Source: Spirochaetota bacterium (GTDB lineage Bacteria; Spirochaetota; UBA4802; JAGODF01). From it: a DNA stretch of 64,000 bases. The first letter of the stretch is position 1. Every line of letters starts with the position of its first letter. Positions 43,127 through 52,061 of this stretch are shown piece by piece. Below the pieces are notes generated by a model. The model was not told the DNA's origin. It ran no database searches and worked only from the letters and a program-made list of their open reading frames with translations. The stretch is taken from contig JARKUF010000022.1 of NCBI GenBank assembly GCA_029974015.1, forward strand, positions 1-64,000. The letters run 5' to 3'. The position numbers were made by a program, and so were the translations under genes.

Positions 43127-44283
43127 ATCCGACCCATCTCGAAACTCTTAGGGCTTTCCAGGCGGCCGACTCCTTCGCGTCGGGAGAACGGTTTGCGGTT
43201 GAGTACTTACTTGAGGGCGATGAAAAGGAAGCCCTCGCGAGGGCGAAGGACATCTGCATTGAGCAGACCGTTGAGTTTCCCGAAGACCTTCTTCCCGACG
43301 GGTTCATCCGGGCCCATGTGCTGGGAAAAATCGAAAACTTCAAAAAAACTGAAAACGGATACGAGGCGCGCATCGCCTTCCCCATTGAAACGGCGGCAGG
43401 AGAATTGACCCAGCTTCTCAATGTCATCTTCGGAAACATAAGCCTCAAGCCCGGTATTTTCCTGCGGCGTCTGGATCTCCCGTCTTCAATTCAAAACATG
43501 TTTCCGGGCCCGCGGTATGGCATAAACGGTCTGCGGAAGCTCCTGGACGCCCCCGCATGCCCGCTCCTCGCAACGGCGCTTAAACCCATGGGCCTTACTC
43601 CCCGCGGGCTCGCAGACCTGGCATACCGCTTTGCCCTGGGAGGAATTGACATTATTAAAGACGATCACGGCCTGACAGACCAGCCCTATGCGCCTTTTGA
43701 AGAACGCGTTACCCTGTGCGCTGAAGCGGTACAGCGCGCGAACCGGGAAACTGGACTCCGCTGTATATACGCAGCGAACATAACCTGCCCCGACGGCCTC
43801 CTCATGGAACGGGCCTCTTTCGCTAAGGACCGGGGGGCCGGGGCGGTGATGATTGCCCCGGGCCTCACGGGTTTCGACGCGATGAAACGCCTCGCAGGCG
43901 ATGAAGGCATCGGGCTTCCCGTCATCTGTCACCCCGCCTTTCTCGGAAGCTTCGTCATGGGAGGAAATGGCATCTCGCACCATGTTATCTTCGGAACCCT
44001 GCCCCGTCTGAGCGGGGCCGATGCGTCCATCTACCCGAATTTCGGAGGGCGCTTCTCCTTTTCGAGGGACGAATGCCACGGCATCGTTTCGGGTTGCCTT
44101 GAACCAATGGGCGATATCGCCTCGATTTTCCCCGCCCCCGGGGGCGGCATGACCATGGAAAATATCCGTGAAAACAGGGACTTCTACGGCCCGGATGTGA
44201 TATACCTCATGGGCGGCGGCCTTTTCCGGGAAAGCGACGACCTCACGGCAAACTGCCGCCGCTTCCGTGAATTCCTTTCATAA
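43123..44283 (+). CDS. RuBisCO-like protein (form IV), non-carboxylating
   Basis: 386 residues, RuBisCO large-chain fold. K154 in TALKPMGLTP matches RuBisCO K175, and K179-D180-D181 in GGIDIIKDDHGL match K201-D202-D203, but the next Mg ligand is His182 instead of Glu204. CHPAFLGSF around H270 replaces the HRAMHA block, loop 6 reads TLPRLSGAD without the K334 that polarises CO2, and GGGM (about 340-343) and GGGLF remain for phosphate binding. So it should enolise or decarboxylate rather than fix CO2. The GTG start overlaps the transketolase stop. The KPMGL / KDDHGL pattern recalls OiaX-type or related RuBisCO-like proteins; that assignment is an inference. Confidence 0.85.
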   Translation: MNPTHLETLRAFQAADSFASGERFAVEYLLEGDEKEALARAKDICIEQTVEFPEDLLPDGFIRAHVLGKIENFKKTENGYEARIAFPIETAAGELTQLLNVIFGNISLKPGIFLRRLDLPSSIQNMFPGPRYGINGLRKLLDAPACPLLATALKPMGLTPRGLADLAYRFALGGIDIIKDDHGLTDQPYAPFEERVTLCAEAVQRANRETGLRCIYAANITCPDGLLMERASFAKDRGAGAVMIAPGLTGFDAMKRLAGDEGIGLPVICHPAFLGSFVMGGNGISHHVIFGTLPRLSGADASIYPNFGGRFSFSRDECHGIVSGCLEPMGDIASIFPAPGGGMTMENIRENRDFYGPDVIYLMGGGLFRESDDLTANCRRFREFLS

Positions 44284-44290
44284 ACTCATT

Positions 44291-44416
44291 AGGAACCCTC
44301 TAAAAATTAGATTTTTGAGTTTCTCAAAAAATGTAACTACTGGCATACTCAGGACTTAGGATTTCCCGCCCGCCGAAGGCGGGCGGGAAATCCTAATTTT
44401 TAGAGTTTGCCATTAA
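44291..44416 (+). repeat. Dispersed hairpin element, best-preserved copy
   Basis: AGGAACCCTCTAAAAATTAG at the left, partner arm TTTTTGAGTTTCTC, then TGTAACTACTGGCATACTC and AGGACTTAGG. The hairpin has a perfect 19-base stem TTAGGATTTCCCGCCCGCC (44356-44374), loop GAA, GGCGGGCGGGAAATCCTAA (44378-44396), and TTTTTAGAGTTTGCCATTAA at the right. It separates the RuBisCO-like gene from typA. Confidence 0.8.
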
Positions 44417-44445
44417 TGAAAACCGCTAAAAAACCTGCCTGGTGC

Positions 44446-44474
44446 TTGACAAAAAAAGCCCTTTTATCGAGTAT
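44446..44474 (+). promoter_or_regulatory. Possible promoter immediately before typA
   Basis: TTGACA at 44446-44451, a 17-base spacer, and GAGTAT at 44469-44474 (three of six consensus bases). If used, transcription would start near the typA ATG at 44481, giving a leaderless message, which fits the missing ribosome binding site. Weak evidence. Confidence 0.3.
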
Positions 44475-44480
44475 GCGCCG

Positions 44481-46304
44481 ATGAACATTCGAAACATAGC
44501 AATCATAGCCCATGTCGACCACGGGAAAACCACCCTGGTGGACAAGATGCTCAGACAGTGCAATATCTTCCGCGCAAACCAGGAAGTCAGGGACTGCGTT
44601 CTCGACTCAAACGATCTCGAGAGGGAGCGCGGCATCACCATCCTTTCGAAGAACATCTCCGTAAAATACCGCGACGTGAAGATCAACATCATCGACACCC
44701 CCGGCCATGCCGACTTCGGCGGCGAAGTGGAGCGCGTCCTCAAGATGGCGGACGGCGTCCTCCTCCTGGTCGATTCCTTCGAAGGGGTTATGCCCCAGAC
44801 CAGGTTTGTTCTACAGAAGGCATTTTCGCTTGAGCTTAAGCCCATCATCGTCATAAACAAGATGGACCGGCCAAACAGAAGGCCCCGGCAAGTATTAAAC
44901 GAAATCACCGACCTTTTCATAGACCTCGACGCCTCGGAAGAACAGTTAGAGTTTCCGGTGATATACGCCTCGGGACGCGCCGGATGGGCATCCCTTCGGG
45001 AAGATGCCGAAGGCGACGGCCTTACACCGCTCCTGGACGCTATTATACAATTCATTCCCGCCCCGAAAAGAAACGACGGCCCGCTCCAGATGCAGGTGTC
45101 CGCAATCAACTACTCCGACTACTCAGGCCGCATTGCCGTAGGGAAGGTCTTCCGCGGTGAAATCCGAGTCAACGATACCGTGGCCCTACTCCGCCGCAAA
45201 GGCGGGGTTTCACGGGCCCAGATCAAGGAACTCTATACCTTCGAGGGCCTCGAAAAGCGGAAAACGGGGATTGCGTCATGCGGAGATATCTGCGCCATCG
45301 TGGGCATGGAGGAGTTGGACATAGGGGACACCATCGCGGACATTGAAAACCCCGAGCCTCTGCCCACAATCGAGATAGACGAGCCCACCATGAGCATGTC
45401 GTTCATTGTAAACAACTCCCCCTTCTTCGGGCAGGAAGGCCGTTTCGTTACGGGCCGCCATCTCAGAGAACGCCTGTACCGTGAAATGAAGAGCAATGTG
45501 GCCATGCGCGTGGAGGACACTTCATCCCCGGATACCATGAAAGTCTTCGGACGGGGGCTCCTGCACCTTTCCATCCTCATCGAAAACATGCGCCGAGAGG
45601 GATACGAGTTCCAGGTGGGCCAGCCTCGTGTTATTTTTAAAGAAGAAAACGGCCAGAGAACGGAGCCCGTTGAGGAGCTCTTGATCGACACGCCCGTCGA
45701 CACGGCCGGCAGGGTAATAGAAACGGTGAGCAAAAAAAAGGGTGAGCTTGCTAAAATCGAAAATGTCGGCGGAAGAAACCGCCTTGAGTTTAAAATCCCT
45801 TCCCGGGGCCTCATCGGGCTTCGAAACGATCTTTTAAACATAACCTCCGGTGAAGCGGTGATGTATCACAGGTTTTACCGCTACGAAAACTTCAAGGGGG
45901 CAATACCCCGGAGGCAGAATGGCGCTATAGTATCAATGCAGGAAGGAGAGGTAACGGCCTATGCCCTGGACAACCTCCAGGCCAGGGGGGCCTTTTTCGT
46001 TTCGCCCGGCGATAGGGTCTATGAGGGGCAGGTCCTGGGCGAGGCGAACAGGGAGGGCGATATCGTGGTCAACGCCCAGAAGGCAAAGAAGCTCACCAAT
46101 ATGCGGGCCTCTGGAAGCGACGATGCCGTCAAAATCGCGCCGCCAATCCGCATGTCCCTCGAAGAAGCCCTGGAGTTCATCAATGATGACGAGCTCGTGG
46201 AGGTCACGCCTTCGTCAGTCCGCATAAGAAAGGCCATCCGAAACGAACTGGAGCGGAAAAGGGCCATGAATGCGAAGCGCGACCGCGAGGCGGCTGCGGT
46301 ATGA
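44481..46304 (+). CDS. typA: Translational GTPase TypA/BipA
   Basis: Ribosome-associated GTPase of 607 residues. G1 is AHVDHGKTTLVDKM at the N-terminus, the switch region DSNDLERERGITI, G3 DTPGHADFGGEVERV and G4 INKMDRPNRR. The C-terminal half has the two elongation-factor-like folds and the family-specific RGLIGLRNDLLNITSGEA and MRASGSDDAVKI. The ATG at 44481 is chosen because the protein then starts MNIRNIAIIAHVDHG; an in-frame GTG 13 codons earlier lies over a possible promoter. Confidence 0.95.
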   Translation: MNIRNIAIIAHVDHGKTTLVDKMLRQCNIFRANQEVRDCVLDSNDLERERGITILSKNISVKYRDVKINIIDTPGHADFGGEVERVLKMADGVLLLVDSFEGVMPQTRFVLQKAFSLELKPIIVINKMDRPNRRPRQVLNEITDLFIDLDASEEQLEFPVIYASGRAGWASLREDAEGDGLTPLLDAIIQFIPAPKRNDGPLQMQVSAINYSDYSGRIAVGKVFRGEIRVNDTVALLRRKGGVSRAQIKELYTFEGLEKRKTGIASCGDICAIVGMEELDIGDTIADIENPEPLPTIEIDEPTMSMSFIVNNSPFFGQEGRFVTGRHLRERLYREMKSNVAMRVEDTSSPDTMKVFGRGLLHLSILIENMRREGYEFQVGQPRVIFKEENGQRTEPVEELLIDTPVDTAGRVIETVSKKKGELAKIENVGGRNRLEFKIPSRGLIGLRNDLLNITSGEAVMYHRFYRYENFKGAIPRRQNGAIVSMQEGEVTAYALDNLQARGAFFVSPGDRVYEGQVLGEANREGDIVVNAQKAKKLTNMRASGSDDAVKIAPPIRMSLEEALEFINDDELVEVTPSSVRIRKAIRNELERKRAMNAKRDREAAAV

Positions 46305-46346
46305 AGTCCATGCTTTCCGGCGATGGCCGTGGAGTGTAAATTTCTC

Positions 46347-47873
46347 CTAAAACTCCAGAAGGTTTTTCGTGGAAAAATTGGGCTCCGTGGTGCAGTTTAT
46401 CCCCAACTTCCTTAAACCCGCGTCGTCCCCGGGCGTGGGAATATGGGTCATGTGCATCTCGCAGTTTCGCAGTTTGGGCAATTCTTCCATAGCGGCCTGC
46501 GCGGCCGGGTTGGTGCCGGCGCTGATAGCCAGGGCGATGAGGGTCTCCTCCAGGTCTAGGCTCACTGTCCGGGCCCCGAGGACCTTCCCCTTGAGGTTAC
46601 GGATCGATTCGATGATCTGGGGCGACAGGAGGTGGATCTGGTCCGGAACCCCGGCGAGGCTCTTAATGGCGTTCAGCACAAGTCCCGGAGCGGCGTGAAG
46701 AAGGGGCGAGTTCTTTCCGGTGACGATAGCGCCTCCGGGAAGCTCCAGGGCGGCGCCACAGTATATTCCTTCGTTCCCCTTGCCCCTTGAGGCCGCCTCC
46801 TGCGCTGCAAGACGGGCCGGCGCCACCACCCTCCTCAACTCCGGAGAAAGCCCCAGCCCTTCCATAATGAGTTCCACACGCTGGACCGTTTCACGGTCAG
46901 CGAAACCCATGGCATATTCACAGGAGTACCGGAAATAACGGCGTACTATTTCCTGCCTGGACGCTTCCCGCACCGCCTCGTCGTCAATTATACCGAACCC
47001 CGCGCGGTTGACGCCCATGTCCGTGGGAGACTTATACAGGGAACCTTCGCCGCCAATTTTCTGGAGTATCCTCCTTAGCACGGGGAACATCTCGACATCA
47101 CGATTGTAGTTGACCGCAACCTCGCCATAGGCCTCCATGTGGAAGGGGTCGATGAGGTTGTAGTCGGCGATGTCCGCCGTGGCGGCCTCATAGGCAATGT
47201 TGACCGGATGTTTCAGTGGGATGTTCCAGATGGGAAATGTCTCGAACTTGGCGTATCCCGCGCGGACGCCTCTTTTATGCTCGTGAAACACCTGGGAAAG
47301 GCAGGTGGCCATCTTCCCGCTCCCTGGGCCGGGCCCGGTCACCACCACGAGGGGGCTTTTCGTTTCGATATATCTGTTGGCCCCGTAACCTTCGTCGCTC
47401 ACCACCCTCTCCACATCGGAAGGATACCCCTGAGTGTAGCGATGGGTGTAGACGCGAATATTCTGGCGCTCCAGCTTGTTCTTGAAGATGGTGGCGGCGG
47501 GCTGGTTTTCGAACCTCGTGATTACCACGGCGAGGATGTCAATCCCCCAATCTTTTAAATCGTCGATGAGCTTCAACGCGTCGGCGTCATAGGTTATCCC
47601 GAAATCGGCCCGGACCTTCTTGCGTTCAATATCGCCGGCGAAGATGCAGAGGATGATGTCGGCATTGCCGCTGAGCTCCTGGAGGAGCCGCATCTTCACA
47701 TTGGGATCAAAGCCCGGGAGGACCCTGGCCGCGTGGTAGTCGTAGAGAAGCTTGCCTCCAAACTCAAGGTAGAGCTTGTTGTCAAACTTGTTCACTCTTT
47801 CTAGGATGGCATCCTTCTGCTCCCGGAGGTATTTCTCGTTGTCGAACCCTATTCTTGTCATTGCCGCCGCCAT
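46347..47873 (-). CDS. DUF1846-family protein
   Basis: 508 residues; a large conserved family of unknown function (DUF1846) recognised from RIGFDNEKYLREQKDAILERV at the N-terminus, VVVTGPGPGSGKMATCLSQ in the middle, FPIWNIPLKHPVNIAYEAAT and NSPLLHAAPGLVLNAIK. The GPGPGSGK stretch resembles a phosphate-binding loop but is not a normal Walker motif. Start is MAAAM or the second Met four codons on. Convergent with typA. Confidence 0.85.
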   Translation of the reverse strand: MAAAMTRIGFDNEKYLREQKDAILERVNKFDNKLYLEFGGKLLYDYHAARVLPGFDPNVKMRLLQELSGNADIILCIFAGDIERKKVRADFGITYDADALKLIDDLKDWGIDILAVVITRFENQPAATIFKNKLERQNIRVYTHRYTQGYPSDVERVVSDEGYGANRYIETKSPLVVVTGPGPGSGKMATCLSQVFHEHKRGVRAGYAKFETFPIWNIPLKHPVNIAYEAATADIADYNLIDPFHMEAYGEVAVNYNRDVEMFPVLRRILQKIGGEGSLYKSPTDMGVNRAGFGIIDDEAVREASRQEIVRRYFRYSCEYAMGFADRETVQRVELIMEGLGLSPELRRVVAPARLAAQEAASRGKGNEGIYCGAALELPGGAIVTGKNSPLLHAAPGLVLNAIKSLAGVPDQIHLLSPQIIESIRNLKGKVLGARTVSLDLEETLIALAISAGTNPAAQAAMEELPKLRNCEMHMTHIPTPGDDAGLRKLGINCTTEPNFSTKNLLEF

Positions 47874-47960
47874 TGTTTCGACAATGATATGAAAAGAGGT
47901 CTGATAAAATCAAGAGCAAAGTTGCGCGCCTTTGAATTAATTCTAGTAGAAGTTTTTCCT

Positions 47961-48323
47961 TTAAAGCTCCGTGTATTTCCTGTTGCTCCCATAGCTTTTC
48001 TCCACGGGATATTTCTTCTCGTTTTTCGCTATTTTGTCCCGCACTGCCCCTGCCAGGTCGATGCCCGTTTCACCGGAAAGATACAGGAGAAATACCATGA
48101 TATCGGCGAGCTCCTCAGAGAGGCGCTCCCTCCCCCCCGGGGAGCGGAGCATCGCGTCTATCTCCTCCCGGGATTTCCAGAGGAAAAGCTCCATAAGCTC
48201 CGACGCCTCGATGGCAAGCCCCATGGAAAGGTTTTTCAAATCGTGAAAGCGCTTCCAGCCGCGCCTGTCCCTGAATGCTATCACAGCTTCTTTAAGCTCC
48301 TGTATCCTGCTCGAATCATCCAT
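47961..48323 (-). CDS. MazG-like nucleotide pyrophosphohydrolase
   Basis: 120 residues. The all-alpha NTP pyrophosphatase fold is indicated by LAIEASELMELFLWKSREEID and RERLSEELADIMVFLLYLSGETGIDL, whose ExxE and ExxD-type acids bind Mg2+. Members hydrolyse non-canonical or dCTP-like nucleotides to monophosphates. AAGGAG lies nine bases before the ATG. Third gene of the MFS-sulfatase-MazG cluster, 30 bases after the sulfatase gene. Confidence 0.85.
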   Translation of the reverse strand: MDDSSRIQELKEAVIAFRDRRGWKRFHDLKNLSMGLAIEASELMELFLWKSREEIDAMLRSPGGRERLSEELADIMVFLLYLSGETGIDLAGAVRDKIAKNEKKYPVEKSYGSNRKYTEL

Positions 48324-48353
48324 GTCCGCGTCTCCTTTTCCAGTTATGGTGCT

Positions 48354-50390
48354 TTATCGAAAATTCGCCCTTAAGCGGGAAGCGTTCCCGCTCAGAAGGT
48401 CCCCGTAATACTCTTCGCGAAATTTCATGGACCGCGAAATCGCACTACGGTATCTGCCGCATATTTTAGGGTTTGCGGCCGCCAGATTCACGGCTTCTCC
48501 TGGATCGGTTTCAAGATTGTACAATTCCTCACTGGAGTCCTTCGTTCTCAGGATGTATTTCCACATGCCGTCCCGCACGGCCCGATAATCGTCCTTCCAG
48601 GATGTGTGCAGAAAGGCCATTTTCTCGCGCCCCCCGGCGAGAATTGACGATCCGTGCATGGCCGGTTCAACAGGAAGCCCCAGAACATCGAGGACCGTTG
48701 GGGCAATATCGACATGCCTTGAAACGCCCCGGTAAAAAAAAGTCTCCCGAATGATTTTCCGGTTATAAACAAGAAAGGGCACCCGCACATTTTCTTCATA
48801 TAGAAAAAACGGATGGTTGTAGTTCTGCCGGTGTTGGTAGAATGCTTCCCCGTGGTCCGCCACAAGGAAAAAGAGGGTATTGTCCATAAGCCCCTCCCTC
48901 TCCATCCGGTCAACCAGCATTCCGAGTACAGCGTCGGCGTAATGAAGGGAGTTCAGGTATTTATGCCACGACTTCTTCCATTCCGGAGCGCCGAGAGGCA
49001 CCGGCCCCGCTATATTGTAAGAACTATCGGGTATCGCGTAGGGGTGATGGGGATTGACGGGCTGGAATACCGCGAAAAAAGGCGTACCCTCCCCGCTTTT
49101 CATGAAAGATAGCGCTGGGCCTATCATGGCCCTCTCGTCTATCCCCCAGCCGACGGTGCGATATTCCGGCGACATTTTTTTTAGATCAAAATAATCGAGG
49201 ACTGCATCATAACCCCGATGGCGGAGAAACCTGTCCTGACCCGCGTAGGCAAGCCCGCCGGTGTGGATGTGGATGGTGCGATAGCCTTGTTTTTTTAGGA
49301 TTTCCGGCAGTGTGCGCAGGGGCATGTTCGGGGCGTCGCGGATAATCAAACCCCGGCCATAGGGTTCATGAACGCCCCCCAGGATGCTCAGAAGGGAATT
49401 AGCGGAGAGAGGGTTTTGGGCATAATGCCCCTCTCCTACGATGGAGTTCTTTCGAAGCCGACGCCAGTTTCCGGCCACTGGCCGGCCGGAAACCTCCAGG
49501 GAAAGGTATTGGGACGGAAAGGACTCAAAGATATAGAGCACGATATTGTATCTTTTTCCGCGGGGTATCACCCTCAGCGGCGCGAGGACGCGGTCCGACT
49601 CAAGGGAGGCGTCGCTGAAGGGGCCTTCATCATCATCCCGATTAGCGTCCTTTGCCATGATAAGATGGCCGTCGATATGGCCTCCGGACCTGCCGTGAAA
49701 AAGGCCGGAAAGGGGGTTCGCCGTCAATTCCCCGAGCCTGTCAGGAGCGCCACCGCCGCCGTTACGCGCACCCGACCCGCCGGTGGAAAAAGGGGCAGCT
49801 GCCAGGACCGCAAGTGGGGCCATGAAAATGAGATAAGCAATTGTTAGCCCGCGAAAGAAAAGGCCTATAGTGTTGCCATCATAATAGAAGCCCCTGTCCT
49901 TTCGATAGAGATACCATGTAAAAATAATAATCGCCGCTGAAAAGAAGAGAAACCAGAGTATGAAACGAAATGAAATCTCAGCCGCGGCAGAAACGAGAAG
50001 CTCCAGAGGGCCGGCAAAGTTCTCGCCTCCCAGAAAGGCGCCGCTGAATGGGGCCTCATACACCCTGAAAAATTCAAGCCCCAGAAGGTATGCCGCAAGG
50101 CATACCCAGGTTATGGCGGCCGCTGCGGCAAAGCGGGCCTTTTCGGTTTCACCCATAAGCAGAAGGGCCGCCGTAAGGACAAGGAGGGAGATGAAAAGCA
50201 CCGGCGCGTCGGCGGGGACCGCAACGGCAGCATAGGCCCCGAATGAAAGACCGGCGAATTCCCTGTAACGCGCCGTTATCATTGCATATACCCCGACGCG
50301 GTACACCGTCGTTCCCAGGAGGATTATACCGGCGAAGGGAAAGAAGAGGTGCTGAGAGAAGACAAAACTGTCGCGGATTCTGAGGAGCAT
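48354..50390 (-). CDS. Membrane sulfatase/phosphoglycerol-transferase-fold enzyme
   Basis: 678 residues. About five N-terminal membrane spans (residues 10-215) and a large extracellular or periplasmic alkaline-phosphatase-fold domain. YNIVLYIFESFPSQ carries the first metal-site acid, HYAQNPLSANSLLSILGG contains the expected nucleophile position as Ser instead of Thr or Cys, FQPVNPHHPYAIP, and ADHGEAFYQHRQNYNHPFFLYEENVRVPFLVY has the C-terminal metal ligands. LTA synthase, phosphoethanolamine transferase and sulfatase relatives share this layout. Acts on an envelope lipid or polymer, substrate unknown. It starts six bases after the MFS gene. Confidence 0.8.
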   Translation of the reverse strand: MLLRIRDSFVFSQHLFFPFAGIILLGTTVYRVGVYAMITARYREFAGLSFGAYAAVAVPADAPVLFISLLVLTAALLLMGETEKARFAAAAAITWVCLAAYLLGLEFFRVYEAPFSGAFLGGENFAGPLELLVSAAAEISFRFILWFLFFSAAIIIFTWYLYRKDRGFYYDGNTIGLFFRGLTIAYLIFMAPLAVLAAAPFSTGGSGARNGGGGAPDRLGELTANPLSGLFHGRSGGHIDGHLIMAKDANRDDDEGPFSDASLESDRVLAPLRVIPRGKRYNIVLYIFESFPSQYLSLEVSGRPVAGNWRRLRKNSIVGEGHYAQNPLSANSLLSILGGVHEPYGRGLIIRDAPNMPLRTLPEILKKQGYRTIHIHTGGLAYAGQDRFLRHRGYDAVLDYFDLKKMSPEYRTVGWGIDERAMIGPALSFMKSGEGTPFFAVFQPVNPHHPYAIPDSSYNIAGPVPLGAPEWKKSWHKYLNSLHYADAVLGMLVDRMEREGLMDNTLFFLVADHGEAFYQHRQNYNHPFFLYEENVRVPFLVYNRKIIRETFFYRGVSRHVDIAPTVLDVLGLPVEPAMHGSSILAGGREKMAFLHTSWKDDYRAVRDGMWKYILRTKDSSEELYNLETDPGEAVNLAAANPKICGRYRSAISRSMKFREEYYGDLLSGNASRLRANFR

Positions 50391-50396
50391 GGAGGT

Positions 50397-51737
50397 TCAA
50401 TCTCCGGCGTATTCTCTCGTATTCCCGAAATCCGCTTCAACTCCCACCCCCCGGGACAAATCCTCAGTGTAGCCTTTTTCCCGGTACACGGGCCCCACAA
50501 GCCGTCTGATAGACCCGAGGCGGGAAGCAAAAAAGAGCCCTCCCGCAACCGCGATAATACCGCCGGTCAGGGCCGCTGCGGGGGCCCCGAACCATTTGGA
50601 GAGGGAACCCGCAAGGAGGCTTCCAAGTGGCGCGGTCCCCATAAAAGACATGATGTAGAGGCTTAATATTCTTCCGCGTTTATCTTCATCCACGACCGTC
50701 TGGATGATGGTGTTGCATGAGGCGATGTTGATTATCATTCCAAAGCCAACGACTGCAATAAGGCCCAGGGAAAGATAGAAGGACTTCGAAAAGGAAAAGG
50801 CCACAAGGGACAGACCGAAGATGAACATCCCGGCGGTGATGACGCTGTCGAGGCCGTGGACGTTTTTCCGGAGTGCAAGAAATATGGTCCCTGCCGTGGC
50901 TCCGAGCCCTGAGAAAGCCACGAGGGCGCCGTATGCCCCGGAGCCGCCGCCGAGGATTTTCACGGCAAATACCGGCAACACCACCGGAAACGACATCCCC
51001 ACGAGGCTGATGAGCGCGATGAGAAGGAGTATGTCCCGTATGGGGGTGAAGCGCAGGGCATAGAGGACCCCCTCTTTCATTTCCCCGAGGAGGTCCAGCT
51101 CCCGGCGGTCCCTTTCCCTGGGCGTGATTTTCATACTGCTGAAAGCCCAGATCGCCGCGAAGTAGGACACAGCATTGATGAGAAAGCAGAATTTCTCCCC
51201 GACCAGGGCGACGAGTACCCCGGCGAGGGCGGGGCCCACGAGGCGCGTGCCGTTGAAGAGGGCGGAGTTGAGGGCGATGGCGTTACCCAGGTCGTTTTTG
51301 TCGTCGATAAGGTCTATCACCAGAGCCTGCCGGGTGGGCATTTCGAAGGAGTTGATGAGCCCTAAAATTGCCGTAAGCGCCACGATGTTCCAGAACGCGG
51401 CATATCCCGTAAAGGTAATTGAGGCGAGGATCAGGGACTGGGACATGGCTAAAAACTGCACCGTTACCAGAAGGCGCTGCCCGTTCCACCGGTCGTTCAA
51501 AACGCCGGCCACGGGGGAGAGTAAAAAAACCGGCACCTGGCCCGCGAACGCCACGATCCCCAGGGCCAGTGGAGAGCCGGTGATGCGGTACACCAGCCAG
51601 CTTGTAGCTACTGACTGCATCCAGGTACCGATGAGGGATATTCCCTGGCCGAAAAAAAACAGCCGGTAATTCCTGTATCGAAAGGCCCTAAAAGCGATGG
51701 CCAGGGCCGTGCCCCTGCCGCGGCGGTAATAATTCAT
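50397..51737 (-). CDS. MFS-family exporter
   Basis: 446 residues with about twelve membrane segments of the MFS_3 (EntS-like) subgroup. The stretches LGIVAFAGQVPVFLLSPVAGVLNDRWNGQRLL, GNAIALNSALFNGTRLVGPALAGVLV and FSGLGATAGTIFLALRKNVHG fit this subgroup. GAGGAAA lies eight bases before the ATG. Probably a drug, siderophore or small-molecule exporter; substrate not readable. First gene of the MFS-sulfatase-MazG cluster. Confidence 0.87.
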   Translation of the reverse strand: MNYYRRGRGTALAIAFRAFRYRNYRLFFFGQGISLIGTWMQSVATSWLVYRITGSPLALGIVAFAGQVPVFLLSPVAGVLNDRWNGQRLLVTVQFLAMSQSLILASITFTGYAAFWNIVALTAILGLINSFEMPTRQALVIDLIDDKNDLGNAIALNSALFNGTRLVGPALAGVLVALVGEKFCFLINAVSYFAAIWAFSSMKITPRERDRRELDLLGEMKEGVLYALRFTPIRDILLLIALISLVGMSFPVVLPVFAVKILGGGSGAYGALVAFSGLGATAGTIFLALRKNVHGLDSVITAGMFIFGLSLVAFSFSKSFYLSLGLIAVVGFGMIINIASCNTIIQTVVDEDKRGRILSLYIMSFMGTAPLGSLLAGSLSKWFGAPAAALTGGIIAVAGGLFFASRLGSIRRLVGPVYREKGYTEDLSRGVGVEADFGNTREYAGD

Positions 51738-52061
51738 CGTGCTGTTTCCTCAAATTTGCCCGGGGTTATTTCGGACCGAACAAAGCTGGCATGGCTTGTC
51801 CATCTCATGTTTGCGAGTCCTCCCCGGGCATGTACCCGGACGTGTATATGAAAAACCGCCTCTACGTCAACCAACAATCGGCGTGCTGCCATGGCGGGAA
51901 AAGCCGCTTTTATCGTTCTTTGCCCGGGGACGTCCCTGGTTTCGGCGGATACGCCTTAGCGCATGGATTGGGAGGAAGGAAACGAGGCGTGGGGAAAGGG
52001 CATCCTCATACCCGCGTCATTACGGATCCCTTACGAAGATTGAAAGAGGCAATTACCGTCG
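51738..52061. other. Gap without a supported gene
   Basis: 324 bases between the histone-deacetylase-like gene and the MFS gene. Two plus-strand frames cover it, but they overlap the deacetylase gene, have no family resemblance and no ribosome binding site. I see nothing else apart from scattered GC-rich runs. Confidence 0.35.

Noticed and set aside
43123..44283. Carbon-fixing RuBisCO
   Set aside because: Mg ligand Glu204 is His and loop-6 Lys334 is missing, so carboxylation is not expected.
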